In this document: in pieces, positions 30,944 to 41,492 of the stretch
Position numbering within the stretch: the stretch's first letter is position 1
Layout: the number at the start of each line of letters is the position of its first letter
NCBI RefSeq assembly: GCF_021404305.1
Contig: NZ_JABFTX010000001.1
Location: 1,488,001-1,552,000 of the forward strand
DNA from: Billgrantia ethanolica
Lineage (GTDB): Bacteria > Pseudomonadota > Gammaproteobacteria > Pseudomonadales > Halomonadaceae
DNA: 64,000 nt
Reading direction: 5' to 3'
Program-made: the position numbers and the translations under genes
Notes under the pieces: model-generated
Told to the model about the DNA's origin: nothing
Database searches by the model: none
Seen by the model: only the letters and a program-made list of their open reading frames with translations

Positions 30944-32212
30944 ATGGCTTCCCCCGTCTGGCATCCCTATGCCCATCTGCTCACCCAGGCTGCCGCGCCC
31001 AAGGTCGTCGGCGGCGAGGGGCCGCGCTTCTTCCTCGAAGGCGGCGAGACACTGCTCGACGCCACCTGCTCCTGGTGGTGCATGATCCATGGCTACTCGC
31101 ATCCGCGTCTGGTGGCCGCCATCAAGGAGCAGGCGGATAGCCTGTGCCACGTGATGCTGGGCGGGCTCACCCACGAGCCCGCCGACAGGCTGGCCCGCGA
31201 GCTGGTGAGGATCACGCCGCCCGGGCTCGAACACGTGTTCTTCTCCGACAGCGGCTCGGTGGGGATGGAAGTGGCGATGAAGATGGCCGTGCAATATCAC
31301 CACCTGCGCGGCAAGCCCGCAAAGCACCGCATGCTGTCGCTGATGAAGGCCTACCACGGCGATACCAGCGGCTGCATGGCGGTGTGTGATCCCGAGGAGG
31401 GCATGCACAGCCTGTTTTCCGGCTACCTGCCCCGCCACCACTTCGCGCCCGCACCGCAAGCCCCTTACGACGCCGCCCCCGACGAGGTGGCAAGGGATCT
31501 GGCCGCCCTGCGCGGCGTACTCGAACGCCACCATGGAGAGATCGCCGCGCTGCTGATGGAGCCGCTGCTGCAGGCCGCCGGCGGCCTCAACATGACCTCG
31601 CCGCTCTATTTGAGCGGCGCACGGCAGCTGTGCGACGAGTTCGACGTGCTGCTGGTATTCGACGAGGTGGCCACCGGCTTCGGTCGCACCGGCAAGCTGT
31701 TTGCCGCCGACCATGCCGGGGTGACGCCGGACATCATGGTGCTCTCCAAGGGCCTGACCGGCGGCTACCTGGGCCATGCGGCCACCCTGGCTACCGAGCG
31801 GGTACACGGCGCCTTCGTCGGCGAGTCGCCGCTGCATGCCTTCATGCACGGCCCCACCTTCATGGGCAACCCGCTGGCCTGCCGCGTCGCCCTGGAGAGC
31901 CTCGCCGTGTTCGAGGAGGAGCGCTACCTAGACAAGATCGCCGACCTCAATCGCATATTGCGCGAGGAGCTGCTGGAGGACGAAGCACTGCGCCGACATC
32001 CCGACGTCGACGACGTGCGCGTGCTCGGCGCCACCGCCGTCATCGAGGTGAAGGATGCCAGCCGGCTGCAGGGCGTTGCAGCATTCGCCCGCCGCCAAGG
32101 GGTCTGGCTGCGTCCGTTCGGACGCTGGCTCTACACCATGCCCGCCTATGTCACGCCCGAGACAGACATGCGCCAGATCACAGGCACGATGAAGGGCTGG
32201 TTTCTGAAGTGA
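30944..32212 (+). CDS. bioA: Adenosylmethionine-8-amino-7-oxononanoate aminotransferase
   Basis: The biotin pathway enzyme that converts KAPA to DAPA with SAM as amino donor and PLP as cofactor. At 422 residues it is full length. DATCSWWCMIHGYSHPRLV and VFFSDSGSVGMEVAMKMA are BioA-specific, the PLP lysine lies in MVLSKGLTGGYLG, and LVFDEVATGFGRTGKLF gives the PLP-binding Asp. CGGAGG precedes the ATG. It stands alone, with no other bio genes in view, and converges on lpxC. Confidence 0.96.
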   Translation: MASPVWHPYAHLLTQAAAPKVVGGEGPRFFLEGGETLLDATCSWWCMIHGYSHPRLVAAIKEQADSLCHVMLGGLTHEPADRLARELVRITPPGLEHVFFSDSGSVGMEVAMKMAVQYHHLRGKPAKHRMLSLMKAYHGDTSGCMAVCDPEEGMHSLFSGYLPRHHFAPAPQAPYDAAPDEVARDLAALRGVLERHHGEIAALLMEPLLQAAGGLNMTSPLYLSGARQLCDEFDVLLVFDEVATGFGRTGKLFAADHAGVTPDIMVLSKGLTGGYLGHAATLATERVHGAFVGESPLHAFMHGPTFMGNPLACRVALESLAVFEEERYLDKIADLNRILREELLEDEALRRHPDVDDVRVLGATAVIEVKDASRLQGVAAFARRQGVWLRPFGRWLYTMPAYVTPETDMRQITGTMKGWFLK

Positions 32213-32268
32213 CGGCGTCTCCGGGCTGAAAGACGTTCCTGAGCTGAGAGATGCTGGCCCGAAAAACG

Positions 32269-32294
32269 ACGGCGCCGCCCGAAGGCGGCGCCGT
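32269..32294. terminator. Bidirectional terminator between bioA and lpxC
   Basis: Eleven-base perfect GC stem ACGGCGCCGCC/GGCGGCGCCGT with loop CGAA, with an A-run on the bioA side. It lies between convergent genes and can serve both, ending the dcw transcript. Confidence 0.85.
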
Positions 32295-32324
32295 TGGCAT
32301 GAGCGGTCGCGGCAAGGCCGAGAA

Positions 32325-33236
32325 TCAGGCCATGGCCGGCTGTGCATAGGAGATGGGCGCCAGCTCGCGCTCCTTCTCGAAGGTGACGATCTCGTAGGCA
32401 TCGGGCTGAGCCAGCAGGGCGCGGCACAGCTGGTTGTTCAGCGCGTGGCCCGACTTCACGCCACGGAACTCGCCGATCAGGCTGTAACCCAGCAGGTAGA
32501 GGTCGCCGATGGCGTCGAGCACCTTGTGCTTGACGAACTCGTCCTCGTAGCGCAGCCCACCCTCGTTCACGATGCGGTAGTCGTCGACCACGATGGCGTT
32601 GTCGAGGCTGCCACCCAGGGCGAGATTGTTGGAGCGCAGGTATTCGAGATCGCGCATGAAGCCGAAGGTCCTGGCCCGGGAGACTTCCTTGACGAAGGAG
32701 GTCGTGGAGAAGTCCACCACCGCGGTCTGCTTCTGATCCTCGAAGACCGGATGATCGAACTCGATGGCGAAGGAGACCTTGAAGCCCTGGTGCGGCAGGA
32801 AGCGCGCTTCCTTGCCGTTCTCCTGGACCACCACCTCACGCTTGATGCGGATGAATTTCTTGGGCGCTTCCTGCTCGGCGATACCGGCCGACTGGATCAG
32901 GAACACGAAGGGACCGGCACTGCCGTCCATGATCGGCACTTCAGGAGCGCTGATATCGACATAGGCGTTGTCGATGCCCAGGCCGGCCAGCGCCGACATG
33001 AGATGCTCCACGGTAGCGACCTTGACCTCGTCGCGCGAGAGCGCAGTGCACAGAGTGGTATCGGTAACCAGAGTGGCACTGGCCGGCACCTGGACCTCGG
33101 GATCCAGGTCCGTACGCACGAACACGATACCCGTGTTTACCGGTGCAGGGCGCAAGGTCAGGTAGACCTTCTTGCCTGAATGGAGGCCGACGCCGGTGGC
33201 GCGGATGGTGTTCTGCAGGGTGCGTTGTCTGATCAT
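32325..33236 (-). CDS. lpxC: UDP-3-O-acyl-N-acetylglucosamine deacetylase
   Basis: The committed step of lipid A synthesis. The 303-residue protein (305 in E. coli) starts [20 protein letters not shown]. Zinc ligands are in [14 protein letters not shown] and [15 protein letters not shown], and the catalytic His is in [13 protein letters not shown] at 33236 fits the family; an upstream ATG at 33272 does not. In the usual place at the end of the dcw cluster, with its own promoter in the ftsZ-lpxC gap. Confidence 0.98.
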   Translation of the reverse strand: MIRQRTLQNTIRATGVGLHSGKKVYLTLRPAPVNTGIVFVRTDLDPEVQVPASATLVTDTTLCTALSRDEVKVATVEHLMSALAGLGIDNAYVDISAPEVPIMDGSAGPFVFLIQSAGIAEQEAPKKFIRIKREVVVQENGKEARFLPHQGFKVSFAIEFDHPVFEDQKQTAVVDFSTTSFVKEVSRARTFGFMRDLEYLRSNNLALGGSLDNAIVVDDYRIVNEGGLRYEDEFVKHKVLDAIGDLYLLGYSLIGEFRGVKSGHALNNQLCRALLAQPDAYEIVTFEKERELAPISYAQPAMA

Positions 33237-33277
33237 GGGCAGTAGCCAGGCCGTTGTTAGGTTATCAAACACCGTTC

Positions 33278-33306
33278 ACTATAACACCGAACGATTGTTT
33301 CAACAA
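33278..33306 (-). promoter_or_regulatory. Putative lpxC promoter
   Basis: TTGTTG (33301-33306) and TATAGT (33278-33283), both read on the minus strand, are 17 bases apart, and lie 42 bases before the lpxC start. The surrounding AT-rich sequence contrasts with the genes. Supports separate transcription of lpxC from ftsZ, as in E. coli. Confidence 0.65.
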
Positions 33307-33348
33307 AAAAACATCTCCTGGCCCTGCCTAAGCCTGCAATAGCTTTTC

Positions 33349-34518
33349 TCAATCGGCCTGTCGACGCAGGAAGGCCGGAATGTCCAGGTAATCGTCCAGT
33401 TCCTGAGGGGAGCGCCTCCGCTCCGGCTGCGGCTTGGCGGCCTCCTGGGGCTCAGCCTTGGCCACGGCACTCTGCTGACGCATGGCTGGCTGCGCACGCT
33501 GACGATACTCGCTGCCTTCGTTGCGCTTGGCAGCCTGTGCCGCTGCTGCCTTGACCTGACGGCCTTCGAGGCCGGCAGCCACCACGGTGACCCGCAGCTC
33601 GTCGGTCATGTCCATGTCGATGGAAGTGCCCACGACGATGGTGGCATCCTGAGAGGCGAACTCCTGCACCGTGGCACCGACATCGTTGAACTCGCCGATC
33701 GACAGATCCGGGCCGGCGGTGATGTTGACCAGGATACCGCGGGCGCCGTGGAGATCGATGTCCTCCAGCAGCGGGCTGCGGATGGCCTTCTCGGCGGCCT
33801 CACGGGCACGGTTCTCGCCGGTGGCGCCACCGGTACCCATCATCGCCATGCCCATTTCCGACATCACGGTACGCACGTCGGCGAAGTCGACGTTGATGAT
33901 GCCGGGGCTGGTGATCAGTTCGGCGATCCCCTGCACGGCACCCAGCAGCACGTCGTTGGCGGCGCTGAAAGCCGTCAGCAGGCTGGCATTCTTGCCCAGC
34001 ACGGAGAGCAGCTTCTCGTTGGGGATGGTGATCAGCGAGTCGACGTGCTCGGAGAGCTCCTTCATGCCCTCTTCCGCCACGCGCATGCGCTTCGGCCCCT
34101 CGAAGGGGAACGGGCGGGTGACCACGGCCACGGTGAGAATACCCAGCTCCTTGGCCACCTGAGCCACCACCGGCGCGCCGCCGGTACCGGTACCTCCACC
34201 CATGCCGGCGGTGATGAAGACCATGTCGGCGCCGTTGAGAAGTTCGGCGATACGCTCGCGATCCTCCATCGCCGCCTGACGGCCGACGTCCGGATTGGCA
34301 CCGGCACCCAGCCCCTTGGTGATCTCGTTGCCGAGCTGGAGCACGGTCTTGGCGGCTACCCGTTTGAGCGCCTGGGCGTCCGTATTGGCGCAGATGAACT
34401 CGACGCCTTCGATGTTGCTCTCGACCATGTGATTGACGGCGTTACCGCCGCCACCGCCCACGCCGACGACCTTGATGACCGCACTGCTCGAGGGTGCGCT
34501 ATCTACCAGTTCGAACAT
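33349..34518 (-). CDS. ftsZ: Cell division tubulin homologue
   Basis: GTPase that forms the Z ring. 389 residues. The nucleotide site has [15 protein letters not shown] and the tubulin signature [10 protein letters not shown] (about residue 108), and the T7 loop region [12 protein letters not shown] is intact. The C-terminal conserved peptide [14 protein letters not shown], which binds FtsA and ZipA, closes the protein after a variable Gln/Ala-rich linker. AGGAGACGGGG lies before the ATG. Confidence 0.98.
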   Translation of the reverse strand: MFELVDSAPSSSAVIKVVGVGGGGGNAVNHMVESNIEGVEFICANTDAQALKRVAAKTVLQLGNEITKGLGAGANPDVGRQAAMEDRERIAELLNGADMVFITAGMGGGTGTGGAPVVAQVAKELGILTVAVVTRPFPFEGPKRMRVAEEGMKELSEHVDSLITIPNEKLLSVLGKNASLLTAFSAANDVLLGAVQGIAELITSPGIINVDFADVRTVMSEMGMAMMGTGGATGENRAREAAEKAIRSPLLEDIDLHGARGILVNITAGPDLSIGEFNDVGATVQEFASQDATIVVGTSIDMDMTDELRVTVVAAGLEGRQVKAAAAQAAKRNEGSEYRQRAQPAMRQQSAVAKAEPQEAAKPQPERRRSPQELDDYLDIPAFLRRQAD

Positions 34519-34551
34519 AAGCCCCGTCTCCTGGACCGCGCCGCGGCCCTG

Positions 34552-35835
34552 TCAGAAATTTCCTTTCAACCAGCCCTTGAGTTTTGCCAGCGCCGGAATC
34601 CCTTCCCATCCTCCACGCTGAGAGACGTCATCACGCCTGGGTGGCGCAGCCACCACCCTGCCCTCGCGGCCATGCCCGTGCCTAGCCTCCTGAAGGGCGT
34701 AATGTAGCAAACCAACACCGGTGGAATAAATCGGATTGCGCACCACATCGGAGAGACCGCGCACATTGTGCGGGCAGGCGATGCGAACCGGCATGTGGAA
34801 AATCTCCTCGGCCAGTTCGACGACCCCCTCCATGCGCGACGTGCCACCGGTGAGTACCACGCCTGCCGCCACCAGGTCCTCGTAGCCGCTGCGCCGCAGT
34901 TCATCGCGAATCAGCGTGAACAGCTCTTCGTAGCGCGGCTCGACGACTTCGGCCAGAGCCTGGCGCGACAGATCGCGGGAAGGACGATCGCCCACGCTCG
35001 GCACCTTGATCATTTCGTCGCTGGCTGCGAGTTGGGTGAGTGCGCAGGCGTACTTGACCTTGATCTCTTCGGCATATTGGGTCGGCGTACGCAGTGCCAT
35101 GGCAATGTCGTTGGTCACCTGGTCGCCGGCTATGGGGATCACCGCCGTGTGGCGAATGGCGCCTTCGGTGAAAACGGCGATGTCGGTGGTACCCCCACCG
35201 ATATCGACCATGCAGACACCAAGCTCACGCTCGTCCTCGGTCAGCACGGCCATGCTGGATGCCAGCTGTTCGAGGATGATGGCATCGACTTCGAGGCCGC
35301 AGCGCCGCACGCATTTATCGATGTTCTGCACGGCATTGAGCGCTGCCGTAACGAGATGTACGCGTGCTTCGAGGCGGACGCCCGACATCCCCAAAGGCTC
35401 GCGAATACCGCCCTGGGTGTCGATGGCGAACTCTTGGGGCAGGACATGCAGCACACGCTGCCCCTCGGAGATGGCTCGCGCACGAGCAGAATCGATGACG
35501 CGCTCGATGTCGGTGGGCATGACTTCGCGCTCTTTAATCGCCACCACACCGTCGGAATTCATCGAGCTGATATGGCTGCCCGCCACACCGACATAAACCG
35601 AATGGATGTCGCACCCAGCCATCAACTCGGCCTCTTCCACGGCGCGCTGAATCGACTGGACCGTCGACTCGATGTTGATTACCACGCCTTTTTTCATGCC
35701 GCGCGATGGGTGCGACCCAATGCCGGCGATCTCGATGCCGCCGTCATCGGTAGGCTGTCCGACGATGGCCACTACCTTGGACGTTCCGATATCCAGCCCG
35801 ACTACCATGTTGGATGAATTGGAAGTGACTGCCAT
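34552..35835 (-). CDS. ftsA: Cell division actin-like membrane anchor
   Basis: Tethers FtsZ to the membrane and recruits later division proteins. 427 residues, actin fold: VGLDIGTSKVVAIVG (phosphate 1), VDIGGGTTDIAVF (phosphate 2) and VVLTGGTSRMEGV (adenosine). The C-terminal amphipathic helix is present (LAKLKGWLKGNF). An AT-rich gap with a strong -10 box precedes it, while ftsZ follows after 33 bases. Confidence 0.98.
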   Translation of the reverse strand: MAVTSNSSNMVVGLDIGTSKVVAIVGQPTDDGGIEIAGIGSHPSRGMKKGVVINIESTVQSIQRAVEEAELMAGCDIHSVYVGVAGSHISSMNSDGVVAIKEREVMPTDIERVIDSARARAISEGQRVLHVLPQEFAIDTQGGIREPLGMSGVRLEARVHLVTAALNAVQNIDKCVRRCGLEVDAIILEQLASSMAVLTEDERELGVCMVDIGGGTTDIAVFTEGAIRHTAVIPIAGDQVTNDIAMALRTPTQYAEEIKVKYACALTQLAASDEMIKVPSVGDRPSRDLSRQALAEVVEPRYEELFTLIRDELRRSGYEDLVAAGVVLTGGTSRMEGVVELAEEIFHMPVRIACPHNVRGLSDVVRNPIYSTGVGLLHYALQEARHGHGREGRVVAAPPRRDDVSQRGGWEGIPALAKLKGWLKGNF

Positions 35836-35905
35836 GTGCCGGAGTGTCTCCTGAAACTTGACCCGCTGGGTATCCCATTAATTCTGATAAATGGTCATTG
35901 CGCCC

Positions 35906-35911
35906 ATTATA
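35906..35911 (-). promoter_or_regulatory. Putative ftsA promoter (-10 box TATAAT)
   Basis: A perfect TATAAT on the minus strand lies 71 bases before ftsA, in the ~196-base ftsQ-ftsA gap, which is the only sizeable gap in the ftsL-to-ftsZ run besides short ones. The -35 region is weak (GTGGTT-like). E. coli also has promoters feeding ftsA and ftsZ here. Confidence 0.55.
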
Positions 35912-36031
35912 GAAACAACTGGCGTTAAACCACCAGTCCATTGCAAAAAACCTTGTTCACGATACGGGTTATTCACGCCAAAGAAAACACCGCAGCGGCT
36001 GCAAGACGAGCTAGAAAGTCGAAGAAAGCTG

Positions 36032-36754
36032 TCAGCCGGTCCCGTCGTCTTCATCCTGAGGGTCGGTTTCACCATGCCAGGCCACAGCAACTCCGTTCGG
36101 ATACCTCAAGTCGATATAACGAATATGCGCTGCATGCGGCCCCAACTGACGCTGCCATGCCGCGGCCAACCTGGCCAGACGCGCCTCCCGGTCGCTCCGC
36201 CCCAGCATGACCCAAACACCGTCGTCAAGCTGCAGTCGCCAGGCACCACGCGGCTCCAGGCGCAACTGCGAGATGGTGATGTCCATCTGTTCGAAGCGCG
36301 AACTCAAGCGATTGTGATAGGCCAGCACCTCGGCACCGCTGCCCACCGGACCGGCCAGGTCGGGAAGGCCTTCAGGCGGCTCTATCGGTTCGAAGGCAAA
36401 GGGTTCGCCCTCGGGATTGAGCAGATAATCATCGTTCCAACGCGCCACCGGCACCTGCTCGACCAGCTCGAACGCCAGCGTATAGGGCCACTCGCGCGAT
36501 AGTCTGACCTCAGCCAGCCAATCAATGTTGCGTGCCGCACGGCGCAACGCTGGCAAGTCGGCGGAAAGCCAGGTCTGGCCTTGCAACAGCGGCGCCAACT
36601 GCGAGCGCAGATAATCGGCGCTGACGTGCTGCAATTCGCCGCGGATCGCCACCCGCTCGATGGGGCGGTCGAGCCAGGTCCACAGGGCGCGCCCGCCGGC
36701 TCCCAGCAGGATCAGCAGCAGCAATACCCCTAACGTCGAGCCGCGGCTGCTCAT
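36032..36754 (-). CDS. ftsQ: Cell division protein FtsQ
   Basis: Bitopic divisome protein that links with FtsB/FtsL. 240 residues: TM helix ~6-24 (LGVLLLLILLGAGGRALW), POTRA domain (IERVAIRGELQHVSADYLRSQ, in part), and the FtsQ beta domain (LAFELVEQVPVARWNDDYLLN). ATG overlaps the ddlB stop (ATGA). The protein is slightly shorter than E. coli FtsQ (276). Confidence 0.95.
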   Translation of the reverse strand: MSSRGSTLGVLLLLILLGAGGRALWTWLDRPIERVAIRGELQHVSADYLRSQLAPLLQGQTWLSADLPALRRAARNIDWLAEVRLSREWPYTLAFELVEQVPVARWNDDYLLNPEGEPFAFEPIEPPEGLPDLAGPVGSGAEVLAYHNRLSSRFEQMDITISQLRLEPRGAWRLQLDDGVWVMLGRSDREARLARLAAAWQRQLGPHAAHIRYIDLRYPNGVAVAWHGETDPQDEDDGTG

Positions 36755-37680
36755 GCCTGACGCGACTCCAGCGTGGTACGCAGAATACGCAGCACCAGTT
36801 CATCGAAGCCCATTCCCGCATGGGCGGCCGCTTGAGGCACCAGGCTGTGGTCGGTCATGCCCGGCGAGGTGTTGACCTCGATCAGCCAGAATTTTCCCTG
36901 AGCGTCGCGCATCACGTCGACGCGACCCCACCCCTCGCCGCCAACCGCTTCGAAGGCCTGACGGCAGAGTGCACCCAGCGCCGCCTCCTGTTCGGCATCG
37001 AGACCGCAGGGAAGATGGTAGCGGGTGTCATCCGAGTTGTACTTGGCTTCGTAGTCGTAGAACCCGCTGGGCACCTCGACGCGGATGGCCGGCAGCACGC
37101 GCTCTTCCAGCAGTGATACCGTATATTCCTCACCGCTGATGAAACGCTCGGCCATGACGCGGGCATCGTAGCGGGCCGCCTCGCGGTAAGCTGCCTCGAG
37201 AGTCTCGCGGCTGTCGACGATGGTGATGCCGAGGGTCGAGCCCTCGTGCACCGGCTTGACGATCAACGGCAGCCCCAGGGTGGCGACGATCTCCTCCCAG
37301 TTGCTGTCGGCCGCCAACATCAACGATTCCGGCGTGGGCAGCCCCAAGGCCTGCCACACTAGCTTGGTGCGCTGCTTGTCCATGCCCAGCGCCGAGGCCA
37401 GTACGCCGCTGCCGGTGTAGGGAATGCCCAGCAGTTCCAGCGCGCCCTGGAGCGTTCCGTCCTCGCCTCCACGCCCATGCAGGGCGATGAACACGCGGTC
37501 GGGAGCCAGCGCCTCGAGGCCGACCAGGCCGCCATCGGCGGGGTCGTAGCCGATGACGTCGACACCGCTACGCTCGAGCGCCGCCAATACTGCCGCTCCG
37601 CTCCTCAGCGATACCTCACGTTCGGCGGAATTTCCGCCGAACAGCACCACTACCCGGCCGAGTCCGTGCGTCAGCTTCAT
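36751..37680 (-). CDS. ddlB: D-alanine-D-alanine ligase
   Basis: ATP-grasp enzyme making D-Ala-D-Ala for the peptide stem. 309 residues: [18 protein letters not shown] at the N-terminus, the [17 protein letters not shown] loop, [15 protein letters not shown] and the metal site in [18 protein letters not shown]. Overlaps murC by four bases and ftsQ by four. Confidence 0.97.
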   Translation of the reverse strand: MKLTHGLGRVVVLFGGNSAEREVSLRSGAAVLAALERSGVDVIGYDPADGGLVGLEALAPDRVFIALHGRGGEDGTLQGALELLGIPYTGSGVLASALGMDKQRTKLVWQALGLPTPESLMLAADSNWEEIVATLGLPLIVKPVHEGSTLGITIVDSRETLEAAYREAARYDARVMAERFISGEEYTVSLLEERVLPAIRVEVPSGFYDYEAKYNSDDTRYHLPCGLDAEQEAALGALCRQAFEAVGGEGWGRVDVMRDAQGKFWLIEVNTSPGMTDHSLVPQAAAHAGMGFDELVLRILRTTLESRQA

Positions 37681-39158
37681 AGTGTCACCTCGTCGAGATT
37701 CAGTCGGCTCTCGGCCAACCCAAGGGCGATGCCGCCCACGTCACCCGCGCCCTGAGTGATCAAAATGTCGTCGTCGCGTAGCACTCTCGCCAGCAGAGCC
37801 GGCAGCTCGGACTTGTGCTGCACGAAGATCGGATCGAGCGGACCGCGCTGACGAATGGAGCCTGCCAACGTCTTGCCATCGGCGCCGGGAATGGGCGCTT
37901 CGCCGGCGCTGTAGACATCCAGCAGCAGCAGCACGTCGACCCCCGCCAGCACCCTGACGAAATCCTCATATAGATCGCGGGTACGGCTGTAGCGATGGGG
38001 CTGATAGACCATCACCAGCCGACGCTGGGGCCAGCCGGCCCGCACCGCCTTGATCACCATCTCCACTTCGCGGGGATGGTGGCCGTAGTCGTCAACCAGC
38101 ATGACCTCGCCAGTGCCGGACGGGGGCGGAAAGTGGCCGTGGACCTGGAAGCGTCGGCCCACGCCGGCAAAGCCGGCCAGGCCACGCAGGATGGCGGCAT
38201 CGTCGACGCCGGCATCGGTAGCCACGGCGATCGCCGCCAGCGCATTCAACGCATTGTGCCGCCCTGGCATGCCCAGCCGCACCTCAAGGGGGGGCAGCCC
38301 ATCGGGTCGTAGCGCGGTGAAGCGAATCTCGCCACCCTGCTGCACGAAATCGACGACACGGTAGTCGGCATCGTCGCTGAAGCCATAGGTGACGAACTGG
38401 CGATGAACGCGGTCGAGCAGGCCACGCACGTGCTCGTCGTCGATGCACAGGATGGCCAGCCCGTAGAACGGCAGGTTGTGCAGGAACTCGATGAAGGTAC
38501 CCTTGAGCCGCTCGAAGTCGCCGCCGTAGGTGCTCATGTGATCGGCATCGATATTGGTGACGATGGAGACCATCGGCTGCAGGTGCAGGAACGAGGCATC
38601 GGATTCGTCGGCCTCGGCCACCAGATAATCGCCCTCACCCAAGCGCGCATTGGTACCGGCGCTGGTCAGCTTGCCGCCGATGACGAAGGTCGGGTCGAGA
38701 CCGCCTTCAGCGAGCAGCGTGGCGGTCAGGCTGGTGGTCGTGGTCTTGCCGTGCGTACCGGCCACGGCGATACCGTGGCGAAAGCGCATCAGCTCGGCAA
38801 GCATCTCGGCCCGGCGCACCACCGGCACGCGGTGCTCCTGGGCCCAGCGAATCTCCGGGTTCGAAGCATCCACGGCGGTGGAGACGACGACCACGTCGGC
38901 GCCCGCCACGTTGCCCTCGGCATGGCCGATGGCCACGCGAATGCCGCGCTCACGCAGCCGGGCCACCACCGTCGAGGCCTTCAGGTCGCTGCCGCTGACC
39001 TGGTAGCCCTGGTTGGCGAGCACTTCGGCGATGCCGCACATGCCGGCGCCGCCGATACCCACGAAATGGATGTGCCGAATACGGCGCATCCCCAGGCCCC
39101 GCCCGTGGCGGGGCAGCGTTGCCTGGCCGGGAACCGGCCTCAAGGTGCTATCGCTCAA
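37677..39158 (-). CDS. murC: UDP-N-acetylmuramate-L-alanine ligase
   Basis: Adds L-Ala to UDP-MurNAc. 493 residues. [20 protein letters not shown] near residue 30 and the P-loop [16 protein letters not shown] are diagnostic; the C-terminal domain has [19 protein letters not shown]. It overlaps murG by 11 bases. Confidence 0.98.
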   Translation of the reverse strand: MSDSTLRPVPGQATLPRHGRGLGMRRIRHIHFVGIGGAGMCGIAEVLANQGYQVSGSDLKASTVVARLRERGIRVAIGHAEGNVAGADVVVVSTAVDASNPEIRWAQEHRVPVVRRAEMLAELMRFRHGIAVAGTHGKTTTTSLTATLLAEGGLDPTFVIGGKLTSAGTNARLGEGDYLVAEADESDASFLHLQPMVSIVTNIDADHMSTYGGDFERLKGTFIEFLHNLPFYGLAILCIDDEHVRGLLDRVHRQFVTYGFSDDADYRVVDFVQQGGEIRFTALRPDGLPPLEVRLGMPGRHNALNALAAIAVATDAGVDDAAILRGLAGFAGVGRRFQVHGHFPPPSGTGEVMLVDDYGHHPREVEMVIKAVRAGWPQRRLVMVYQPHRYSRTRDLYEDFVRVLAGVDVLLLLDVYSAGEAPIPGADGKTLAGSIRQRGPLDPIFVQHKSELPALLARVLRDDDILITQGAGDVGGIALGLAESRLNLDEVTL

Positions 39159-40236
39159 GCGCTGTCTCCATGCAACCGGCCACCAGGCGCTCTACGGCAT
39201 CGAGGTGCGCGCAACGGCGCGCCTGCCGGGCCATGGTGGCAAGAGTGTCGGGGTCTAGCAGCGTCGCCAGGCTGTTGGCCAGCGCCGCTGCCGTCATCTC
39301 GTGTTGCGGCATCAACTGCGCCGCACCCGCCGCCACCAGGGCGCGGGCATTGGCCGTCTGGTGGTCGTCCACCGCATGGGGCAGCGGCACGAACAGGGCC
39401 GGCTTGGCCGCGGCGGCCACCTCGGACACGGTCAGCGCCCCGGCCCGACAGACGACCAGATCGGCCCAGTCGTAGGCCGCCGCCATGTCGTCGATGAAAG
39501 CGCTCACCTGCGCCTCGATCCCCTGCGCCAGATAGGCGTCACGGGTCGCCGCATCCTTGTCGCGGCCGGCCTGGTGCCGCACTTCGGGACGGCTCGCTTC
39601 AGACAGTGCCGCAAGCGCCTCGGGCAGGCGCTGGTTGAGCGGCAGTGCTCCCAGCGAGCCGCCGACAATCAACAGTCGCAGCCGGCGGCCGCGCATCGTC
39701 TGCGCCTCGCGGGGCGACTCGCCCAGAGCGGCGATCTCCTCGCGCACCGGATTGCCGACCACCTCTCCCCGCGCACCGAAGGCCTGGGGAAAGGCGGCGT
39801 AGACGCGGCGGGCCAGCCGTGCCAGCGCTCGGTTGGTCAACCCGGCCACGGCGTTCTGTTCATGGATTACCAGCGGGCGGCCCAGCAACCAGGCCGCCAG
39901 CCCACCGGGCCCGCTGGCGAAACCGCCAAGGCCCACCACCAGTGCCGGCTCGAGCCGGCGAATGATACGTGTCGCCTGCCAGACGCTGCGCACCAGGTTG
40001 AAAGGCGCCTTGAGCCAGCCGGCCAGGCCATTACCGCGCAGACCTGCCACCGCAATGCGGTGCAGCGGCAATTCGGCCGCCGGCACCAGCCGATTCTCGA
40101 TACCTCGCGGACTGCCCAGCCAGTGCACCTCCATTCCCTGGGCCTGCAGCCCACGAGCCAGCGAAAGCGCCGGAATGACATGGCCTCCGGTGCCGCCCGC
40201 CATGATCAGCACCCTTCGCTCCCTGACTTGCGTCAC
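39148..40236 (-). CDS. murG: Lipid II synthase (GlcNAc transferase)
   Basis: Transfers GlcNAc to lipid I at the inner face of the membrane. 362 residues; the glycine-rich loop [16 protein letters not shown], the second loop [12 protein letters not shown] and the donor-site segment [17 protein letters not shown] are all in place. Starts within the ftsW stop (ATGA). Confidence 0.98.
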   Translation of the reverse strand: MTQVRERRVLIMAGGTGGHVIPALSLARGLQAQGMEVHWLGSPRGIENRLVPAAELPLHRIAVAGLRGNGLAGWLKAPFNLVRSVWQATRIIRRLEPALVVGLGGFASGPGGLAAWLLGRPLVIHEQNAVAGLTNRALARLARRVYAAFPQAFGARGEVVGNPVREEIAALGESPREAQTMRGRRLRLLIVGGSLGALPLNQRLPEALAALSEASRPEVRHQAGRDKDAATRDAYLAQGIEAQVSAFIDDMAAAYDWADLVVCRAGALTVSEVAAAAKPALFVPLPHAVDDHQTANARALVAAGAAQLMPQHEMTAAALANSLATLLDPDTLATMARQARRCAHLDAVERLVAGCMETALER

Positions 40237-41492
40237 TTCATGACTCCCTGTCCATGGATCCTGGGTTCACGACGCCCGGCGGTTTCCCGTGGCGCGGTCG
40301 GGCTTGTCCGCCGCAGCGCCTGGCGGGTGTCAATGTCGACGCGCAGCAGCAGCGCCATCATGGCGGCGCTGACCAGCAGGCTGGAGCCGCCGTAGCTGAG
40401 CAGCGGCAGGGTCAAGCCCTTGGTAGGCAGCATGCCGGTGCTCACAGCGATGTTGATGAAGGCCTGGGCGCCGATCACCAAGGCGATGCCGTAGCTGACA
40501 TAGGCGGCAAAGGCCATTCCGGCCAGCTCGGCCCGCCGGCCAACCGCCAGCGACCGCCAGATCAGCAGAGCAAAAAGCCCGACCACGGCGATGGCGCCAA
40601 ACAGTCCCAGCTCTTCGGCGATCACGGCAAAGACGAAGTCGGTGTGGGCTTCGGGCAGGTAGAACAGCTTCTGTACGCTGTTGCCGAGCCCCATGCCCAG
40701 CCAGTGCCCGCGTCCGAAGGCGATCAGCGCCTGGGTGAGCTGGTAGCCGCTGGCGAACTGGTCGGCCCAGGGATCGGAGAAACTGGTCAGTCGCGCCAGA
40801 CGGTATGGCTCCGCAATGGCCACGTAGAATCCGAGCACGCCGACGCCGATCAGGATGAACACGAAGCGGCCCCAGGGTGCGCCGGCCAGCAGCAGCATGC
40901 CCATCACGCAGCCGGTCATCACCACCACCGCGCCGTAATCGGGCTCGAGAATCAACAGGACGGCAATCACGCCCATCACCAGCAGCGGACGCAGAAAGGC
41001 GCCCCAGCTACGGCGGACCTCCGGCAGGAAGCGCTCGAGATAGCCAGCCAGATAGACGATCAGGCACAGCTTGGCCACCTCGGATACCTGTAGATTGAAA
41101 GGCAGCAGCGGTATCGACAGCCAGCGCCGGCTGCCGTTGACCTCACGCCCGATCAGCAGTACCAGGAACAGCAGGGCTATGCTGATCAGCAGCAGCAGCG
41201 GACCGTTGGCACGCCACCAGGCCAGCGGGGATCGCAGCGTCAGCACGCCCACCCCCAGCGCCATCAGCACGAACAGTGCATGGCGCTGGCTGAAGTACCA
41301 GGGGTTGCCGGTGAGGCTGGCCGCCACTTCGGTCGACGCCGAGGTGACCATGACCCAACCGGTCAGGATCAAGGCCAGGGCGGCAAACAGCAGCCAGCCG
41401 TCGAACGGCTGATCGCGGGTCGACAGCCGCTCGCGCAGGCGCCGTAGCCGAGCGAACCTCACCTTGCCCGCCTGCTTCGTCTTAGTCGACAT
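40233..41492 (-). CDS. ftsW: Septal peptidoglycan glycosyltransferase FtsW (SEDS)
   Basis: Polymerises lipid II at the septum together with FtsI. 419 residues with about ten membrane segments; conserved parts include EPDYGAVVVMTGCVMGMLLL and LPEAHTDFVFAVIAEELGL, and the C-terminal TKGLTLPLLSYGGSSLL. The cytoplasmic N-terminus is basic. Overlaps murD by 11 bases. Confidence 0.97.
   Translation of the reverse strand: MSTKTKQAGKVRFARLRRLRERLSTRDQPFDGWLLFAALALILTGWVMVTSASTEVAASLTGNPWYFSQRHALFVLMALGVGVLTLRSPLAWWRANGPLLLLISIALLFLVLLIGREVNGSRRWLSIPLLPFNLQVSEVAKLCLIVYLAGYLERFLPEVRRSWGAFLRPLLVMGVIAVLLILEPDYGAVVVMTGCVMGMLLLAGAPWGRFVFILIGVGVLGFYVAIAEPYRLARLTSFSDPWADQFASGYQLTQALIAFGRGHWLGMGLGNSVQKLFYLPEAHTDFVFAVIAEELGLFGAIAVVGLFALLIWRSLAVGRRAELAGMAFAAYVSYGIALVIGAQAFINIAVSTGMLPTKGLTLPLLSYGGSSLLVSAAMMALLLRVDIDTRQALRRTSPTAPRETAGRREPRIHGQGVMK

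Noticed and set aside
30666..30944. Frame of 92 codons across the attachment site
   Set aside because: It runs through the tRNA end and a repetitive stretch, has no ribosome site and no family; treated as non-coding.
32212..32325. A secA or secM gene expected after lpxC in enteric bacteria
   Set aside because: Only a terminator lies there; the downstream neighbour is convergent bioA.
35878..36090. Minus-strand frame of 70 codons spanning the ftsQ-ftsA gap
   Set aside because: Starts inside ftsQ, lacks a ribosome site and encloses the putative ftsA promoter.
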